From positions 1-64,000 of the forward strand of contig NZ_JAPFGP010000022.1 of NCBI RefSeq assembly GCF_026241155.1: a stretch of DNA of 64,000 bases, in the 5' to 3' direction. Origin of the DNA: Paucibacter sp. PLA-PC-4. GTDB taxonomy: Bacteria; Pseudomonadota; Gammaproteobacteria; Burkholderiales; Burkholderiaceae_C. Numbering within the stretch: the first letter of the stretch is position 1; each line of letters begins with the position of its first letter. Of the stretch, positions 43,760 through 52,937 are shown piece by piece. A program made the translations under genes and the position numbers. The notes under the pieces were generated by a model. It saw only the letters and a list, made by a program, of their open reading frames with translations, searched no databases and was not told the DNA's origin.

Positions 43760-44875
43760 TCAGGCTTGTTGACCGCGTTTGGAGTGCCGCAGAAGCAGTA
43801 AGAGCGCAACAAGAAGCAGCCCAGTTGCAGCCGCTCCGATGGCAATGAACAGCCGTTTCGGCTTGCTCTTGCGTTCCGGCGGGCTCGCCTTGTCGATCAC
43901 CTGGAACAAGGTGCCTTCACGGCTCTCATCGAGTTTTGCCAGCTCAAATTGCCGGGCGAAAATCTCGAAAAGAGTCTCCTGGTACTTGAACTCGCGGTAG
44001 GCGCCGACATAGTCTTCCCCTCCGACTTGATCGAGGGGTTTTTCCAGCTTTGCCAATTGCGACCGCAGGCCGGCCAGATTTGCCAGCTGCTGTTGCAATT
44101 CTGGAGCTGCCTCGGCCAGCACACTTCGCATTGTTTGAACGCGAATTTCCACCGAGGCCACCTCGGCTTTGACTTTCGCATAGGTTTCGGCGGCGGTCTT
44201 GGGTTCGTTCTTCAGCAATCCCGGGTTGAATCCCGACCGTTGAAGCGTGAGTTGCGCATTGGCCAGGTTGTCGCGTGTCTGACTCAAGTGTTGCTCGAAG
44301 AACGCACGACGTTGCTGGGCCTCGGTCAGCGCCAATCCGTTAGACAATTTCCTAAGTTCGAGGATGAAGGCATTGGCCATGTCCGACGCACGTTGCGGAT
44401 CGTGGTCGTCAACCTCGACTGTCAATAGGTTGTCTTTCTTGCCGGCCCAGGCTCGCATGCGTTGCGCCAACTCTTTGCGGGCGTCTGCTCTGTACTTGTC
44501 GTCGTAGACTTCGAGAAGCTTGAACTGGTCGATGATGCGATCAGCAATCGTCGTGCTCTGCAGAAGAGCCACATACTGATCGGCCGGACTCCGGACGCCG
44601 GCCGCTGCGCCAGCAAGGCCGGAGAGCGCTCCGAGCGATGCAATCGCCGCCGCTGCTGAGTTCTGCTGAGGTTGGGGGCTGAGAAAGCTGGTGCGAGCAG
44701 TGTAGGTGGGCGGGATCAGGAAGCTGATCGCCAAGCCTAGTAAGCCGGCTGCGACCGCGCCGCCGGCAAGCGTACGCCAGCGCGGTCGCAACACGCGAAG
44801 GACCTCCGCCGTGCCCATGCCGGAAGGGGCTTGCTCGTCATCATCGAATAGGGGAAGTGCGGGTTGATCGATCAC
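43760..44875 (-). CDS. Chain-length regulator/co-polymerase (Wzz/GNVR family)
   Basis: 371 residues. First membrane helix is LAGGAVAAGLLGLAISFLIP (about 37-56) with the conserved Pro-rich PPTYTARTSFLSP after it. A long coiled-coil periplasmic domain (about 90-320) follows, then a second helix LFIAIGAAATGLLLVALLLL near the C-terminus. PPERKSKPKR before helix 2 is the GNVR/PCP hallmark. There is no cytoplasmic tyrosine-kinase domain, so it is a PCP-1-like type. Start is GTG 44875. First gene of the long minus-strand operon, 64 nt before the epimerase gene. Confidence 0.87.
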   Translation of the reverse strand: MIDQPALPLFDDDEQAPSGMGTAEVLRVLRPRWRTLAGGAVAAGLLGLAISFLIPPTYTARTSFLSPQPQQNSAAAAIASLGALSGLAGAAAGVRSPADQYVALLQSTTIADRIIDQFKLLEVYDDKYRADARKELAQRMRAWAGKKDNLLTVEVDDHDPQRASDMANAFILELRKLSNGLALTEAQQRRAFFEQHLSQTRDNLANAQLTLQRSGFNPGLLKNEPKTAAETYAKVKAEVASVEIRVQTMRSVLAEAAPELQQQLANLAGLRSQLAKLEKPLDQVGGEDYVGAYREFKYQETLFEIFARQFELAKLDESREGTLFQVIDKASPPERKSKPKRLFIAIGAAATGLLLVALLLLLRHSKRGQQA

Positions 44876-45596
44876 GTTGGATTTCCGTTGGCGCTGCTGA
44901 CTGGTGCGTCTCGGTGGTCGCGCATTGAGAAAATTGAGTCGTGCTGTAGGCTGGCGCGACTGCAGGAGGAGGCTCTGTCTCGTGTGCCCACGCGCGCTAG
45001 CTTTTTTGGCCGCACGATCAGCCTAGCCCGGCATTCTATCGGCAGGCTCTGAGTCATTTGGACGGGAGTTCCGGGTTGCGCCCTGCTTGGAGTGGACGTC
45101 CTAGGGATTTGGCTGGCCAAGAGAGTGAGGGTGCCGAACTCGGACGTTTGATGCTTTTTGCGACCAATGGTGGCGAATGGCACCGGGCAGAGCCGATGAT
45201 CGACCGGAGATTTGGCGGATCGTGTCACGTTGCGTGGCGACTGCCGGGCGCTAGTCTGGTTTTCGAAGCTGGTGCGCCAAAGTGGCGCTGCATCGGGTCA
45301 CTATGCTCGGTGCAAATAGCGGTATTGGCGCCCCGGGTGTCAGTCGACGGCTCTTGCAGTATTGAGTGGGGGCGGATTCTAAGCGGGCCTCGGCTCCTGA
45401 ATTGTGTGCATTTTGCTTGTGCAGACCTGGCCGAGGGGCGCTCGGCCCGTGGGGTTTCTTCGAAACGCAGAAGCTGTCAATCGGCATGCGCGCTGCGCGC
45501 CGCTAGAATCGCGGCCACTTGATGCCAGCGAGGCGGCGGTTTTGTGCTTCCCCTCATGGCTGCGCCACATACCGGCTCAACGAGCGCGTTCCTCCT
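44876..45596. promoter_or_regulatory. 721-bp intergenic region between the Wzz-like and Wza-like genes
   Basis: Divergent region expected to carry promoters for the leftward glycan operon and the rightward export gene. TAGAAT at 45504-45509 is a good -10 candidate for the rightward gene, in the same sequence setting (GCTAGAATCGCGG) as the rpmF promoter. No JUMPstart/ops element was seen. A 154-codon plus-strand open frame (45058-45522) has no recognisable motif and I do not call it. Confidence 0.4.
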
Positions 45597-47585
45597 ATGA
45601 TCTTGATCCGTCACCAAGTCTCTGCCAATCGCCTGATGCGTCGCCTAGTGCAGGGGCTGTGCATTGTTTTTGGCACGGTCTGTGCCTCCGCTGTAACCGC
45701 CCAGGCCATTCCCGGTGTCTCGAATGATCAACTGCCGTCGGGGGGCGGCGTGGTTCGCCTGCAGCAACCGCAGCCCGGCCAGCAAACGAACAACAAGGCG
45801 CGAAGCGAGCGCAGTAAGGGCAGGAGTTCCTCACAGAGGTCGGATGGCAGCAGCGTGGACGGTGACGCAGATCTGTTGGGGTCGCGTCCACTTTACCGCC
45901 CTAGCGAGTTTGAGCTGCTGGTGCGTCAACTGGCGGGTGTTGCCCGTAACTCGACCGGTGAGCGTATCGAAGAGGAGGATCAACTGATCCGTCGATTTGG
46001 TGCGGAGTTGGTGACCAAGAAACACGATGACCGCGAGAGTGAGGATCCCAACGAAGGCCCAAACTTGGTGCCGGACGACTATGTCCTTGGCCCTGGCGAC
46101 GAGGTGCTGTTGAATTTGTGGGGCTCTTTGGAGGCCACCCTGCGCCTGACTGTCGACCGTTCCGGTCGACTGGCCATTCCGCGCATTGGCACCGTCAGCT
46201 TGGTGGGGGTGCGGTTTGGCGATCTTCGCCATGTGATCCGCCAGCGAGTCGCGACGCAGTTTCGCAACTTTGACCTGTCTGTGGCTTTGGGCGAAGTGCG
46301 CGCTATTCGGGTCTATGTAACTGGCTTTGTGCAACAGCCGGGTGCGCAGTCCATCAGTGGCCTGTCGACCGTGCTGCATGCGTTGATGGCCGCTGGTGGA
46401 CCGACGGCTGTAGGCAGCTACCGGGTGATCCAGGTTCGCCGCGGCGGCGCAGTGATCAGCACTTTGGACTTGTATGACTTGCTGCTGAAGGGCGACAGGA
46501 GTGCCGATCGCTCGCTTCGCAATGATGACGTGGTTCATGTTGCAGCCGTTGGCCCTCAGATCGGTGTGATCGGCAGTGTCAATCATCCAGCTGTGTTCGA
46601 GCTCAAGGCCGGCGAGACGCTTGGCGATGCGTTGAGCATGGCAGGCGGCCTCTCTACCGTCGCCAATCGCAACTCGGCTGTGATTCATCGACTGGATGAA
46701 CGTGCGGGCCAAGCCGTGCGAGACGTGAATTTGGCAAAGGACGCAACACAGCCATTGAACAATGGTGATGTGCTGCGCGTGCTGAGCATGGCTGACGTGG
46801 CAAGACCGGCCTTGCGTCAAAGCAAGCGGGTTCGTGTAGACGGCGAGGTTCAACGTCCGGGCGACTATGTGTTGCCGGCTGGCAGCACTTTGCGTGACGC
46901 ATTGAGTGCGGCAGGGGGGCTGACGTCGGAAGCGTTCCTCTTCGGTGTGGAGTTCAACCGTGAGACGGTGCGTTTGCGTCAGATCGAGAATTACGACCGG
47001 GCGTTGCGTGATCTAGAAGCGGAGTTCAATCGCGCTGCTTTGGCTCAGAAGGAGAAGTCCGCTCCTTCAAATGTGGATTTCACGGCTGCCCGCAATACGG
47101 GCCAGTTCAAGCTGATTGAGCGCCTTCGTGCTGTCCAGCCAACCGGCCGGGTCGTGCTGCAATTTTCCCAGAGTGACACCACGATTCCCGAACTTGCACT
47201 GGAAGACGGTGATCGTTTGTACGTCCCGGCCAGGCCCTCGACCGTCAATGTCTATGGCAGCGTGTTCAATAGCGGTAGCTATCTGTTCTCCCGAGACCGC
47301 ACTTTGGATCAGTACCTGAGTCTCGCCGGTGGGCTGACTCGCACGGCTGATAAGACCAGCGTATTCGTGCTACGTGCCAACGGCACGGTGATCAGCAATC
47401 GCGGCACTCGAAGCGGTTGGGGGTTTGGTGGTGGCTTGGTTGAGTCGATGCAGGCCCTGCCCGGTGATACCGTCTTCGTGCCGGAGGAAATCTATCGCAC
47501 CGAGTTCGCGCAGGACCTTAAGGACTGGGCTCAGATCCTCTACCAGTTTGGGCTTGGGGCTGTAGCGCTGCAGAATCTGAAATGA
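45597..47585 (+). CDS. Polysaccharide export protein, Wza/KpsD-like with several SLBB domains
   Basis: About 662 residues. A signal peptide ends near VCASAVTAQA (about residue 37); there is no lipobox Cys, so this is not a classical Wza lipoprotein. The poly-export domain (DDYVLGPGDEVLLNLWGSLE) is followed by at least four SLBB-type repeats (YVTGFVQQPGAQSISGLSTV; GVIGSVNHPAVFELKAGETL; RVDGEVQRPGDYVLPAGSTL; NVYGSVFNSGSYLFSRDRTL). This is the domain set of KpsD-like periplasmic/outer-membrane exporters. ATG 45597 or the internal ATG 45636 is the start; neither has a good ribosome site. Confidence 0.88.
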   Translation: MILIRHQVSANRLMRRLVQGLCIVFGTVCASAVTAQAIPGVSNDQLPSGGGVVRLQQPQPGQQTNNKARSERSKGRSSSQRSDGSSVDGDADLLGSRPLYRPSEFELLVRQLAGVARNSTGERIEEEDQLIRRFGAELVTKKHDDRESEDPNEGPNLVPDDYVLGPGDEVLLNLWGSLEATLRLTVDRSGRLAIPRIGTVSLVGVRFGDLRHVIRQRVATQFRNFDLSVALGEVRAIRVYVTGFVQQPGAQSISGLSTVLHALMAAGGPTAVGSYRVIQVRRGGAVISTLDLYDLLLKGDRSADRSLRNDDVVHVAAVGPQIGVIGSVNHPAVFELKAGETLGDALSMAGGLSTVANRNSAVIHRLDERAGQAVRDVNLAKDATQPLNNGDVLRVLSMADVARPALRQSKRVRVDGEVQRPGDYVLPAGSTLRDALSAAGGLTSEAFLFGVEFNRETVRLRQIENYDRALRDLEAEFNRAALAQKEKSAPSNVDFTAARNTGQFKLIERLRAVQPTGRVVLQFSQSDTTIPELALEDGDRLYVPARPSTVNVYGSVFNSGSYLFSRDRTLDQYLSLAGGLTRTADKTSVFVLRANGTVISNRGTRSGWGFGGGLVESMQALPGDTVFVPEEIYRTEFAQDLKDWAQILYQFGLGAVALQNLK

Positions 47586-47680
47586 GTTGGGTTGAACTGC
47601 ACTGCCGGCGCGCGCTATCGAGTGCTTGTGTACAAGTTGGTGAGACTCCGTCTCGGGCCACGCTCATCTAGTCCCGCTCC

Positions 47681-48775
47681 ATGCTCTCTTTTCTCTCGCT
47701 TGGTTTTTCGGTTGCGCTGGTTGTAACCTTGTTGATCATCCGCTCAGCGAGTTTGCATGCGAAGCTTTCGGCTGATCATGACTTATCTGGGCCGCAGAAA
47801 TTCCATGCTCGCCCGGTGCCGCGCATCGGTGGCTTGGCAATTTTTCTGGGATTCGTCCTGGGCGGCTTGGCCTGGGCCTATCGTTCGCCTGAAATGCGAA
47901 CGTCGGTTTTGCTGCTGGTGTTTTGCAGTCTGCCTGCGTTCGCTTCAGGAATGATCGAAGACGTGACCAAGAGGGTCAGCCCTCTGCGGCGCATGTTGGC
48001 CATATCGGCTGCAGCCCTCCTCGGTGTATGGCTTCTGGGTGCCTCTATTCATCGGACCGAGATTCCTGGTCTTGACTGGCTTGCGGCTTGGCCTTTGGGT
48101 GCTGGGTTGCTAGCAATTTTTGTTGTCGCCGGGGTCGCCAATTCGGTCAACATCATTGACGGCTTCAATGGTCTGGCCTCGATGTGCAGCATGATCATGC
48201 TGTCCGGCGTGGCATTCGTTGCATACAGTGTGGGCGACACTTGGGTCGCTGGATGTGCTTTGCTGACCGTGGCTGCGACGATGGGTTTCTTTGTCTGGAA
48301 TTACCCGATGGGGCTGATCTTCCTTGGTGACGGCGGGGCCTATTTCCTGGGCTTCTTGCTCGCCGAGTTGAGCATCTTGCTGATTGGGCGCAACGCCTCG
48401 GTGTCGCCATTGTTTCCGCTTCTGCTGTGCGCCTACCCTGTTGTGGAGACCGTGTTCTCGATGTATCGGCGTAAGGTGCTGCGGGGGCGGCCAATGGGCA
48501 TGCCCGACGGTGTGCACTTGCACAGCCTGATCTACCGCCGTTTGATGCGCTGGGCAATTGGTAGCCGAGATGCGCGTGCGTTGACGCGCCGCAATTCACT
48601 CACTGCGCCGTACCTGTGGGTGGTCTGTTCTTTGTCGACGATACCCGCCGTACTTTGGTGGAATGACAGTTTTGCTCTGGCATGTGCGCTGGGCGTCTAT
48701 GCGGCCGGCTATGTCACCATGTACTGGCGCATCGTGCGATTTCGGACGCCACACTGGCTGGTTCTCAAGCGCTAG
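47681..48775 (+). CDS. WecA/WbpL-like polyprenol-phosphate HexNAc-1-phosphate transferase
   Basis: 364 residues with about 10-11 membrane helices, MraY/WecA superfamily. KFHARPVPRIGGLAIFLGFV carries the HARP-like cytoplasmic loop, NSVNIIDGFNGLASMCSMIM and LIFLGDGGAYFLGFLLAELS hold the Asp residues for Mg2+/catalysis. It starts a repeat unit by moving a HexNAc-1-P onto undecaprenyl phosphate, so it is a second initiating enzyme besides the PglC-like one at 11737. It lies 95 nt after the export gene, same direction. Confidence 0.9.
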   Translation: MLSFLSLGFSVALVVTLLIIRSASLHAKLSADHDLSGPQKFHARPVPRIGGLAIFLGFVLGGLAWAYRSPEMRTSVLLLVFCSLPAFASGMIEDVTKRVSPLRRMLAISAAALLGVWLLGASIHRTEIPGLDWLAAWPLGAGLLAIFVVAGVANSVNIIDGFNGLASMCSMIMLSGVAFVAYSVGDTWVAGCALLTVAATMGFFVWNYPMGLIFLGDGGAYFLGFLLAELSILLIGRNASVSPLFPLLLCAYPVVETVFSMYRRKVLRGRPMGMPDGVHLHSLIYRRLMRWAIGSRDARALTRRNSLTAPYLWVVCSLSTIPAVLWWNDSFALACALGVYAAGYVTMYWRIVRFRTPHWLVLKR

Positions 48776-48832
48776 ATTGCCCGAATAAGGGTGTCCGGCC
48801 CGGTCCGTGTTGAAGCCGGCGATAATCGGGGG

Positions 48833-50320
48833 ATGAATGACACCCAAATCCCCGAAGTTGCTCCTGAACCTATTCCGGCGCGCTTCGACACCCTTCCCCT
48901 GGATCCCAAGCTCCTGCGCGCCGTCGCCGACTCCGGCTACACCAGCATGACACCGATTCAGGCCAAGGCGATTCCCATCGTTTTGGAGGGCAGGGACGTG
49001 ATGGGCGCGGCCCAAACCGGCACCGGCAAGACGGCCGCGTTTTCGATTCCGTTGCTGCAGCGCATGCTCAAGCATGAGAACGCCAGCGCCTCGCCGGCGC
49101 GCCATCCGGTGCGTGCTCTGGTGCTGGCGCCGACGCGGGAGCTGGCCGACCAGGTGGCCAACAACGTCAAGGCCTACTCCAAGCACACCAATTTGCGTGC
49201 GGCAGTGGTGTTCGGCGGGATCGACATGAAGCCGCAGACCTTGCAGCTCAAGGCCGGGGTCGAGGTGCTGATCGCAACGCCGGGCCGTCTGCTGGACCAT
49301 ATCGAGGCCAAGAATTGCGTGCTCAACCAGGTCGAGTACGTGGTGTTGGACGAGGCCGATCGCATGTTGGATATCGGTTTCCTGCCGGATCTGCAGCGCA
49401 TCCTGAGCTTCCTGCCCAAGACCCGCCAGACCCTGCTGTTCTCGGCGACCTTCTCGCCTGAGATCAAGCGTCTGGCCGAGAGCTATCTGCAGTCGCCGAT
49501 CTTGGTTGAGGTGGCGCGCCCGAATGCAACCGCGACCAATGTCGAGCAGCTGTTCTACAGCGTGGCCGACGAGGACAAGCGTGCGGCGGTGCTGAAGGTG
49601 CTGAAGGATCGCGAGATCCGCCAGGCCATCGTCTTTGTGAATTCCAAGCTCGGCTGTGCGCGCCTTGCGCGCTCGTTCGAGCGCGACGGACTGCGCACCA
49701 ATGCCTTGCACGGGGACAAGTCGCAGGATGAGCGGCTGAAGGCGCTGGACGCGTTCAAGCGCGGCGAGGTTGATGTGCTGGTGTGCACCGATGTGGCGGC
49801 GCGCGGCCTGGACATCGCAGACCTGCCGGCGGTGTTCAACTTCGATGTGCCCTTCAATGCCGAGGACTATGTGCACCGCATCGGCCGCACCGGCCGTGCG
49901 GGCGCCTCGGGCATCGCGGTGACCCTGGTCAACAAGTCCGATGCCCGCCTGGTGGCCGACATCGAGAAACTGATCAAGCGCAAGATCGACCTGGACGCGA
50001 TTGAGCTCGAAGAGGAGCGCCCGCGCCGCCCAGCGCGTGCCGAGCGGCCTGAGCGCAGCGAACGCGATGATCGCCCGGCCGCCCCGCGCTCGGACTACGC
50101 TGCTGCGTCGCGCCCTGTGCACCGTCCGTCCTCGCGCGATCCCTTCTTCGACAAGCCTTACGAGCCCAGCGCCACGAGCGAGTCGCCGTCCTGGGAGAAG
50201 TCCACGCCCGCTTCGGGCATGGGTGGCGGCAAGGGTTTGTCGCCCTATATCAAGCCGAAGAAGCGGGTTGCCGCGCTGTTCGGCGCCAAGCCGGCGCAGT
50301 CGGCCACCGCCGACTCCTGA
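48833..50320 (+). CDS. rhlE: DEAD-box RNA helicase, RhlE-like
   Basis: 495 residues. Motif I AQTGTGKTAAFSIPLLQ, motif Ia PTRELADQV, motif II DEADRMLDIGF, motif III SATFS and motif VI HRIGRTGRAG are all present, followed by a basic, low-complexity Arg/Pro/Ser tail of about 110 residues. Such RhlE proteins remodel rRNA and mRNA. ATG 48833 is chosen because the longer frame lies in the GC-rich leader. The gene marks the end of the surface-glycan region. Confidence 0.92.
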   Translation: MNDTQIPEVAPEPIPARFDTLPLDPKLLRAVADSGYTSMTPIQAKAIPIVLEGRDVMGAAQTGTGKTAAFSIPLLQRMLKHENASASPARHPVRALVLAPTRELADQVANNVKAYSKHTNLRAAVVFGGIDMKPQTLQLKAGVEVLIATPGRLLDHIEAKNCVLNQVEYVVLDEADRMLDIGFLPDLQRILSFLPKTRQTLLFSATFSPEIKRLAESYLQSPILVEVARPNATATNVEQLFYSVADEDKRAAVLKVLKDREIRQAIVFVNSKLGCARLARSFERDGLRTNALHGDKSQDERLKALDAFKRGEVDVLVCTDVAARGLDIADLPAVFNFDVPFNAEDYVHRIGRTGRAGASGIAVTLVNKSDARLVADIEKLIKRKIDLDAIELEEERPRRPARAERPERSERDDRPAAPRSDYAAASRPVHRPSSRDPFFDKPYEPSATSESPSWEKSTPASGMGGGKGLSPYIKPKKRVAALFGAKPAQSATADS

Positions 50321-50324
50321 GTCC

Positions 50325-51098
50325 TCAGCCGGCCAGCAAGGCGAACACGGCCGGCACCTTGTCCGGCAGGCTTTGCGGCTTGGCCCGCCATTGCGCCACC
50401 GTGGTACTGCGGGTCCAGCCCTGGGCCAGGCTCAGGCCGCAACTGACCGACAGCCGTGTTTGCGGCTTCAACTGGGTCAGCAGGGCTTGCATCAGTGCCT
50501 CGTTGCGATAGGGCGTCTCGATCATCAGTTGCGTCTGCTGCTGTCGCAGCGACAGGGCCTCGAGCTCGCGGATCCGTGCGCTACGTGCTGGCGCATCGAC
50601 CGGCAGATAGCCGACGAAGGCGAAGCTCTGGCCATTGAGGCCACTGGCCGCCAGCGCCAGCAGCAGCGAGCTCGGGCCGCTCAGCGGCACCACTTCGATG
50701 CCTTCGGCGTGGGCGGCCGCCACCAGATTGGCGCCGGGATCTGCGATCGCCGGCAAGCCTGCTTCCGAGATCAGGCCAACATCATGGCCGTCGTGTGCCG
50801 GTGCTAGCAACTCGCTCCAGGCCTTGCTTTGGTCGCCGGCGGTTTTTCCGGCCGGCTGCCCTTTGGGCGGGCGGGGCAGCTCGGTGATCTGCAGGCTTTG
50901 CAGGGGCTGGGTCAACGGTATGACGGCATCCACCCGCTTCAAAAAAGCGCGCGTGGTCTTGGCGTTCTCTGCGGCCCAATGGCCCAGCCGCGCCGCGATC
51001 TGGATGGCGTGCAGCGGCAGTACGGTCTGCAGATCGACTTCCGCGTCAGCGACGCCGAAGTCCAGGGTGTTGGGCACCAGATAGAGTTTGCCGCTCAT
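50325..51098 (-). CDS. Tetrapyrrole-methylase-family SAM methyltransferase (RsmI-like paralogue)
   Basis: 257 residues. Begins KLYLVPNTLDFGVADAEVDL and has the family features DVGLISEAGLPAIADPGANL and VPLSGPSSLLLALAASGLNG. The fold is that of RsmI (16S rRNA 2'-O-methylation) and CobA-type enzymes. It diverges at the N-terminus from classical RsmI (which has an LYVVATPIGN-like start), so it is the shorter paralogue commonly found next to maf in Burkholderiales. Substrate unproven. Overlaps maf by 4 nt. Confidence 0.8.
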   Translation of the reverse strand: MSGKLYLVPNTLDFGVADAEVDLQTVLPLHAIQIAARLGHWAAENAKTTRAFLKRVDAVIPLTQPLQSLQITELPRPPKGQPAGKTAGDQSKAWSELLAPAHDGHDVGLISEAGLPAIADPGANLVAAAHAEGIEVVPLSGPSSLLLALAASGLNGQSFAFVGYLPVDAPARSARIRELEALSLRQQQTQLMIETPYRNEALMQALLTQLKPQTRLSVSCGLSLAQGWTRSTTVAQWRAKPQSLPDKVPAVFALLAG

Positions 51099-51709
51099 GC
51101 TGAGGCTCCCGTCAGCAGCTCGATGCCGGCCAGGCGCAGGAGCCGGCAGGTGCGTATCAAGGGCAGGCCAATCAGGGCTGTCGGGTCGTCGGATTCGATG
51201 CTGCTCAGCAGCGCGATGCCCAGGCCCTCGGCCTTGGCGCTGCCGGCGCAGTCATAGGGCTGTTCGGCGCGCAGATAGTTCTCGATCTCCGCGGCACTGA
51301 GGGTGCGAAAGCGCACCCGTACCGGGGCCAGGTCTTGTGCGGAGAAATCCTGCGCGGCGCAGACCACGGCCAGCGCCGTATGAAAAACCACCGGCTGACC
51401 GCTCATGGCTTGGAGCTGATCGCGCGCGCGCTCGTGGGTCCCGGGCTTGCCCAGGGCCTGGCCGTGCAGATCGGCCACCTGATCGGATCCGATCACGACG
51501 GCCTCAGGGTGTTGTCTGGCCACGGCTTGCGCCTTGGCCAAGGCCAGCCGTGTTGCCAGCGCTGCCGGTGCTTCGCCAGGCAAAGCTGTCTCATCAACGT
51601 CGGGGCTGACGACATCAAACGCAATGCGCAGGCGGCGCAGCAGTTCTTGGCGATAGGGGGAGCTGGAGCCGAGAATCAGCCGGCGCTCATGGGGGGCTTG
51701 GATGGGCAT
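51095..51709 (-). CDS. Maf-family nucleotide pyrophosphatase (YceF-like)
   Basis: 204 residues. The Maf signature is RLILGSSSPYRQELLRRL near the N-terminus, with VVSPDVDETALPGEAPAALA and VIGSDQVADLHGQALGKPGT. Maf/YceF proteins hydrolyse non-canonical nucleotides such as m7GTP and house-clean the nucleotide pool. The SSSPYRQELL start fits the YceF subgroup. Divergent from the DUF177-rpmF operon, as in many beta- and gammaproteobacteria. Confidence 0.9.
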   Translation of the reverse strand: MPIQAPHERRLILGSSSPYRQELLRRLRIAFDVVSPDVDETALPGEAPAALATRLALAKAQAVARQHPEAVVIGSDQVADLHGQALGKPGTHERARDQLQAMSGQPVVFHTALAVVCAAQDFSAQDLAPVRVRFRTLSAAEIENYLRAEQPYDCAGSAKAEGLGIALLSSIESDDPTALIGLPLIRTCRLLRLAGIELLTGASA

Positions 51710-51750
51710 GGGCGCGATTTTCCCATTGCCGCGCCTCGTACACTTGCGCC

Positions 51751-52320
51751 ATGACTATCCGTTCCAGCTCCAAGCCCGCGCGCGAACTCGATCCGCGCAA
51801 ACTGGATGTCGCCGCTTTTGCGCGCGACGCCGCCAGCCTGCAGGGGCAATGGCTGGCCGCCGAGCTCATTCGGCTGGCTGATGCCGCCGCGCCCGAGGCG
51901 CCGGCCAGCAACTGGCCGCACGTGCAATGGACAGCGCGCGGCGAGCAGCGCAAGCCGCGTGGCAGCGAGCCGCAGACCTGGCTGTATCTGGAAGCTTCGG
52001 CGCAGACGGCGCTGACCTGCCAGCGCTGCTTGCAGCCGGTCCATGAATCCGTCCAGTTCGAGCGCTGGTTTCGCTTTGCGCGCGATGAAAACGAGGCCGC
52101 CAGCCTGGATGCCGAGAGCGAGGAGGATGTGCTGGCATTGCCGCGCAGCCTGGATCTGCGGGAGCTCGTCGAAGATGAGCTCTTGCTGGATCTGCCGCTT
52201 GTGCCCCGCCACGAGGTCTGCCCGCAGGCGCTCCCCATGCCCTCGGATGATGCCGAGCACGGGGAGCAGGAGGAGCGGCCGAATCCGTTTGCCGTACTGG
52301 CGGCGCTGAAGAAGAAGTGA
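51751..52320 (+). CDS. DUF177 family protein YceD
   Basis: 189 residues. Conserved features: LTCQRCLQPVHESVQFERWF with a CxxC pair and an acidic C-terminal segment (ESEEDVLALPRSLDLRELVE) followed by DELLLDLPLVPRH. YceD/DUF177 lies just upstream of rpmF in most proteobacteria and is linked to 23S rRNA metabolism or ribosome assembly. It ends in a basic KKK. The next gene is rpmF, 225 nt downstream with its own promoter. Confidence 0.88.
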   Translation: MTIRSSSKPARELDPRKLDVAAFARDAASLQGQWLAAELIRLADAAAPEAPASNWPHVQWTARGEQRKPRGSEPQTWLYLEASAQTALTCQRCLQPVHESVQFERWFRFARDENEAASLDAESEEDVLALPRSLDLRELVEDELLLDLPLVPRHEVCPQALPMPSDDAEHGEQEERPNPFAVLAALKKK

Positions 52321-52334
52321 TGTCGAAGCAGCAC

Positions 52335-52364
52335 TTGGGAGAAACCTCAGGTGCGTGCTAGAAT
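52335..52364 (+). promoter_or_regulatory. Promoter of rpmF and the lipid-synthesis genes
   Basis: TTGGGA (52335-52340), an 18-bp spacer and TAGAAT (52359-52364) form a fair sigma-70 promoter ahead of rpmF, giving a leader of about 175 nt. Confidence 0.55.
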
Positions 52365-52545
52365 CGCGGGCTTTCCCGGTTCAGGGGTCATTTGCGCATG
52401 GCAGGGGCCTGTGCTTGGCGCGTGGTGCGCATGACAAGAATGGACCGGGCGTCGGTACTTACATTGGAAGTGAGCGGCAGTGGTAGCAGGCTTGAACAAG
52501 TCTGGCCTGCATGCCTTCCATCACCGCAGCTCTAGGAGAATTTTC

Positions 52546-52728
52546 ATGGCCGTTCAGCAAAACAAGAAGTCGCCTTCCAAGCGTGGCATGCACCGCTCGC
52601 ACAATGCACTGGTCAATCCGGGCACCGCGATCGAGCCGACCACCGGCGAAGTGCACCTGCGTCACCATATCAGCCCGACCGGCTTCTATCGTGGCCGCAA
52701 GGTCCTGAAGACCAAGGCTGACGCCTGA
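52546..52728 (+). CDS. rpmF: 50S ribosomal protein L32
   Basis: 60 residues beginning [20 protein letters not shown], the conserved L32 start, and ending [22 protein letters not shown] (52534-52540) sits 5-6 nt before ATG 52546; a longer frame to 52480 is not used. L32 binds 23S rRNA. Its place between yceD and plsX is conserved in proteobacteria and links ribosome and lipid synthesis. Confidence 0.97.
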   Translation: MAVQQNKKSPSKRGMHRSHNALVNPGTAIEPTTGEVHLRHHISPTGFYRGRKVLKTKADA

Positions 52729-52781
52729 ATCGGCTTGTGCCGCCGGCCCTGAGCCGCGGCGCCCGAACAGGTGATAAGCGC

Positions 52782-52816
52782 AAAACCCGGCCTGTTCCGT
52801 GCAGTGCCGGGTTTTT
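52782..52816 (+). terminator. Rho-independent terminator between rpmF and plsX
   Basis: AAAACCCGGC (52782-52791) pairs with GCCGGGTTTT (52806-52815), 14-nt loop, followed by one more T. It may partly stop rpmF transcription ahead of the lipid genes. Confidence 0.8.
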
Positions 52817-52937
52817 GTGTTGGTGTGTGGCTTTATCGTCCCGGGTGCGCCCGCTTGTCCGCAGGCCTGGGCTCGCGTAAGGTCCGCACATTCGCAGCAA
52901 GGGCCTGAGGCCTGCTGTCATACCTCCTCCTGCCTCG

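Noticed and set aside
45058-45522. Plus-strand open frame of 154 codons in the Wzz/Wza gap
   Set aside because: No motif, signal or ribosome site was recognised; it ends at the promoter region of the export gene, so it was left as intergenic.
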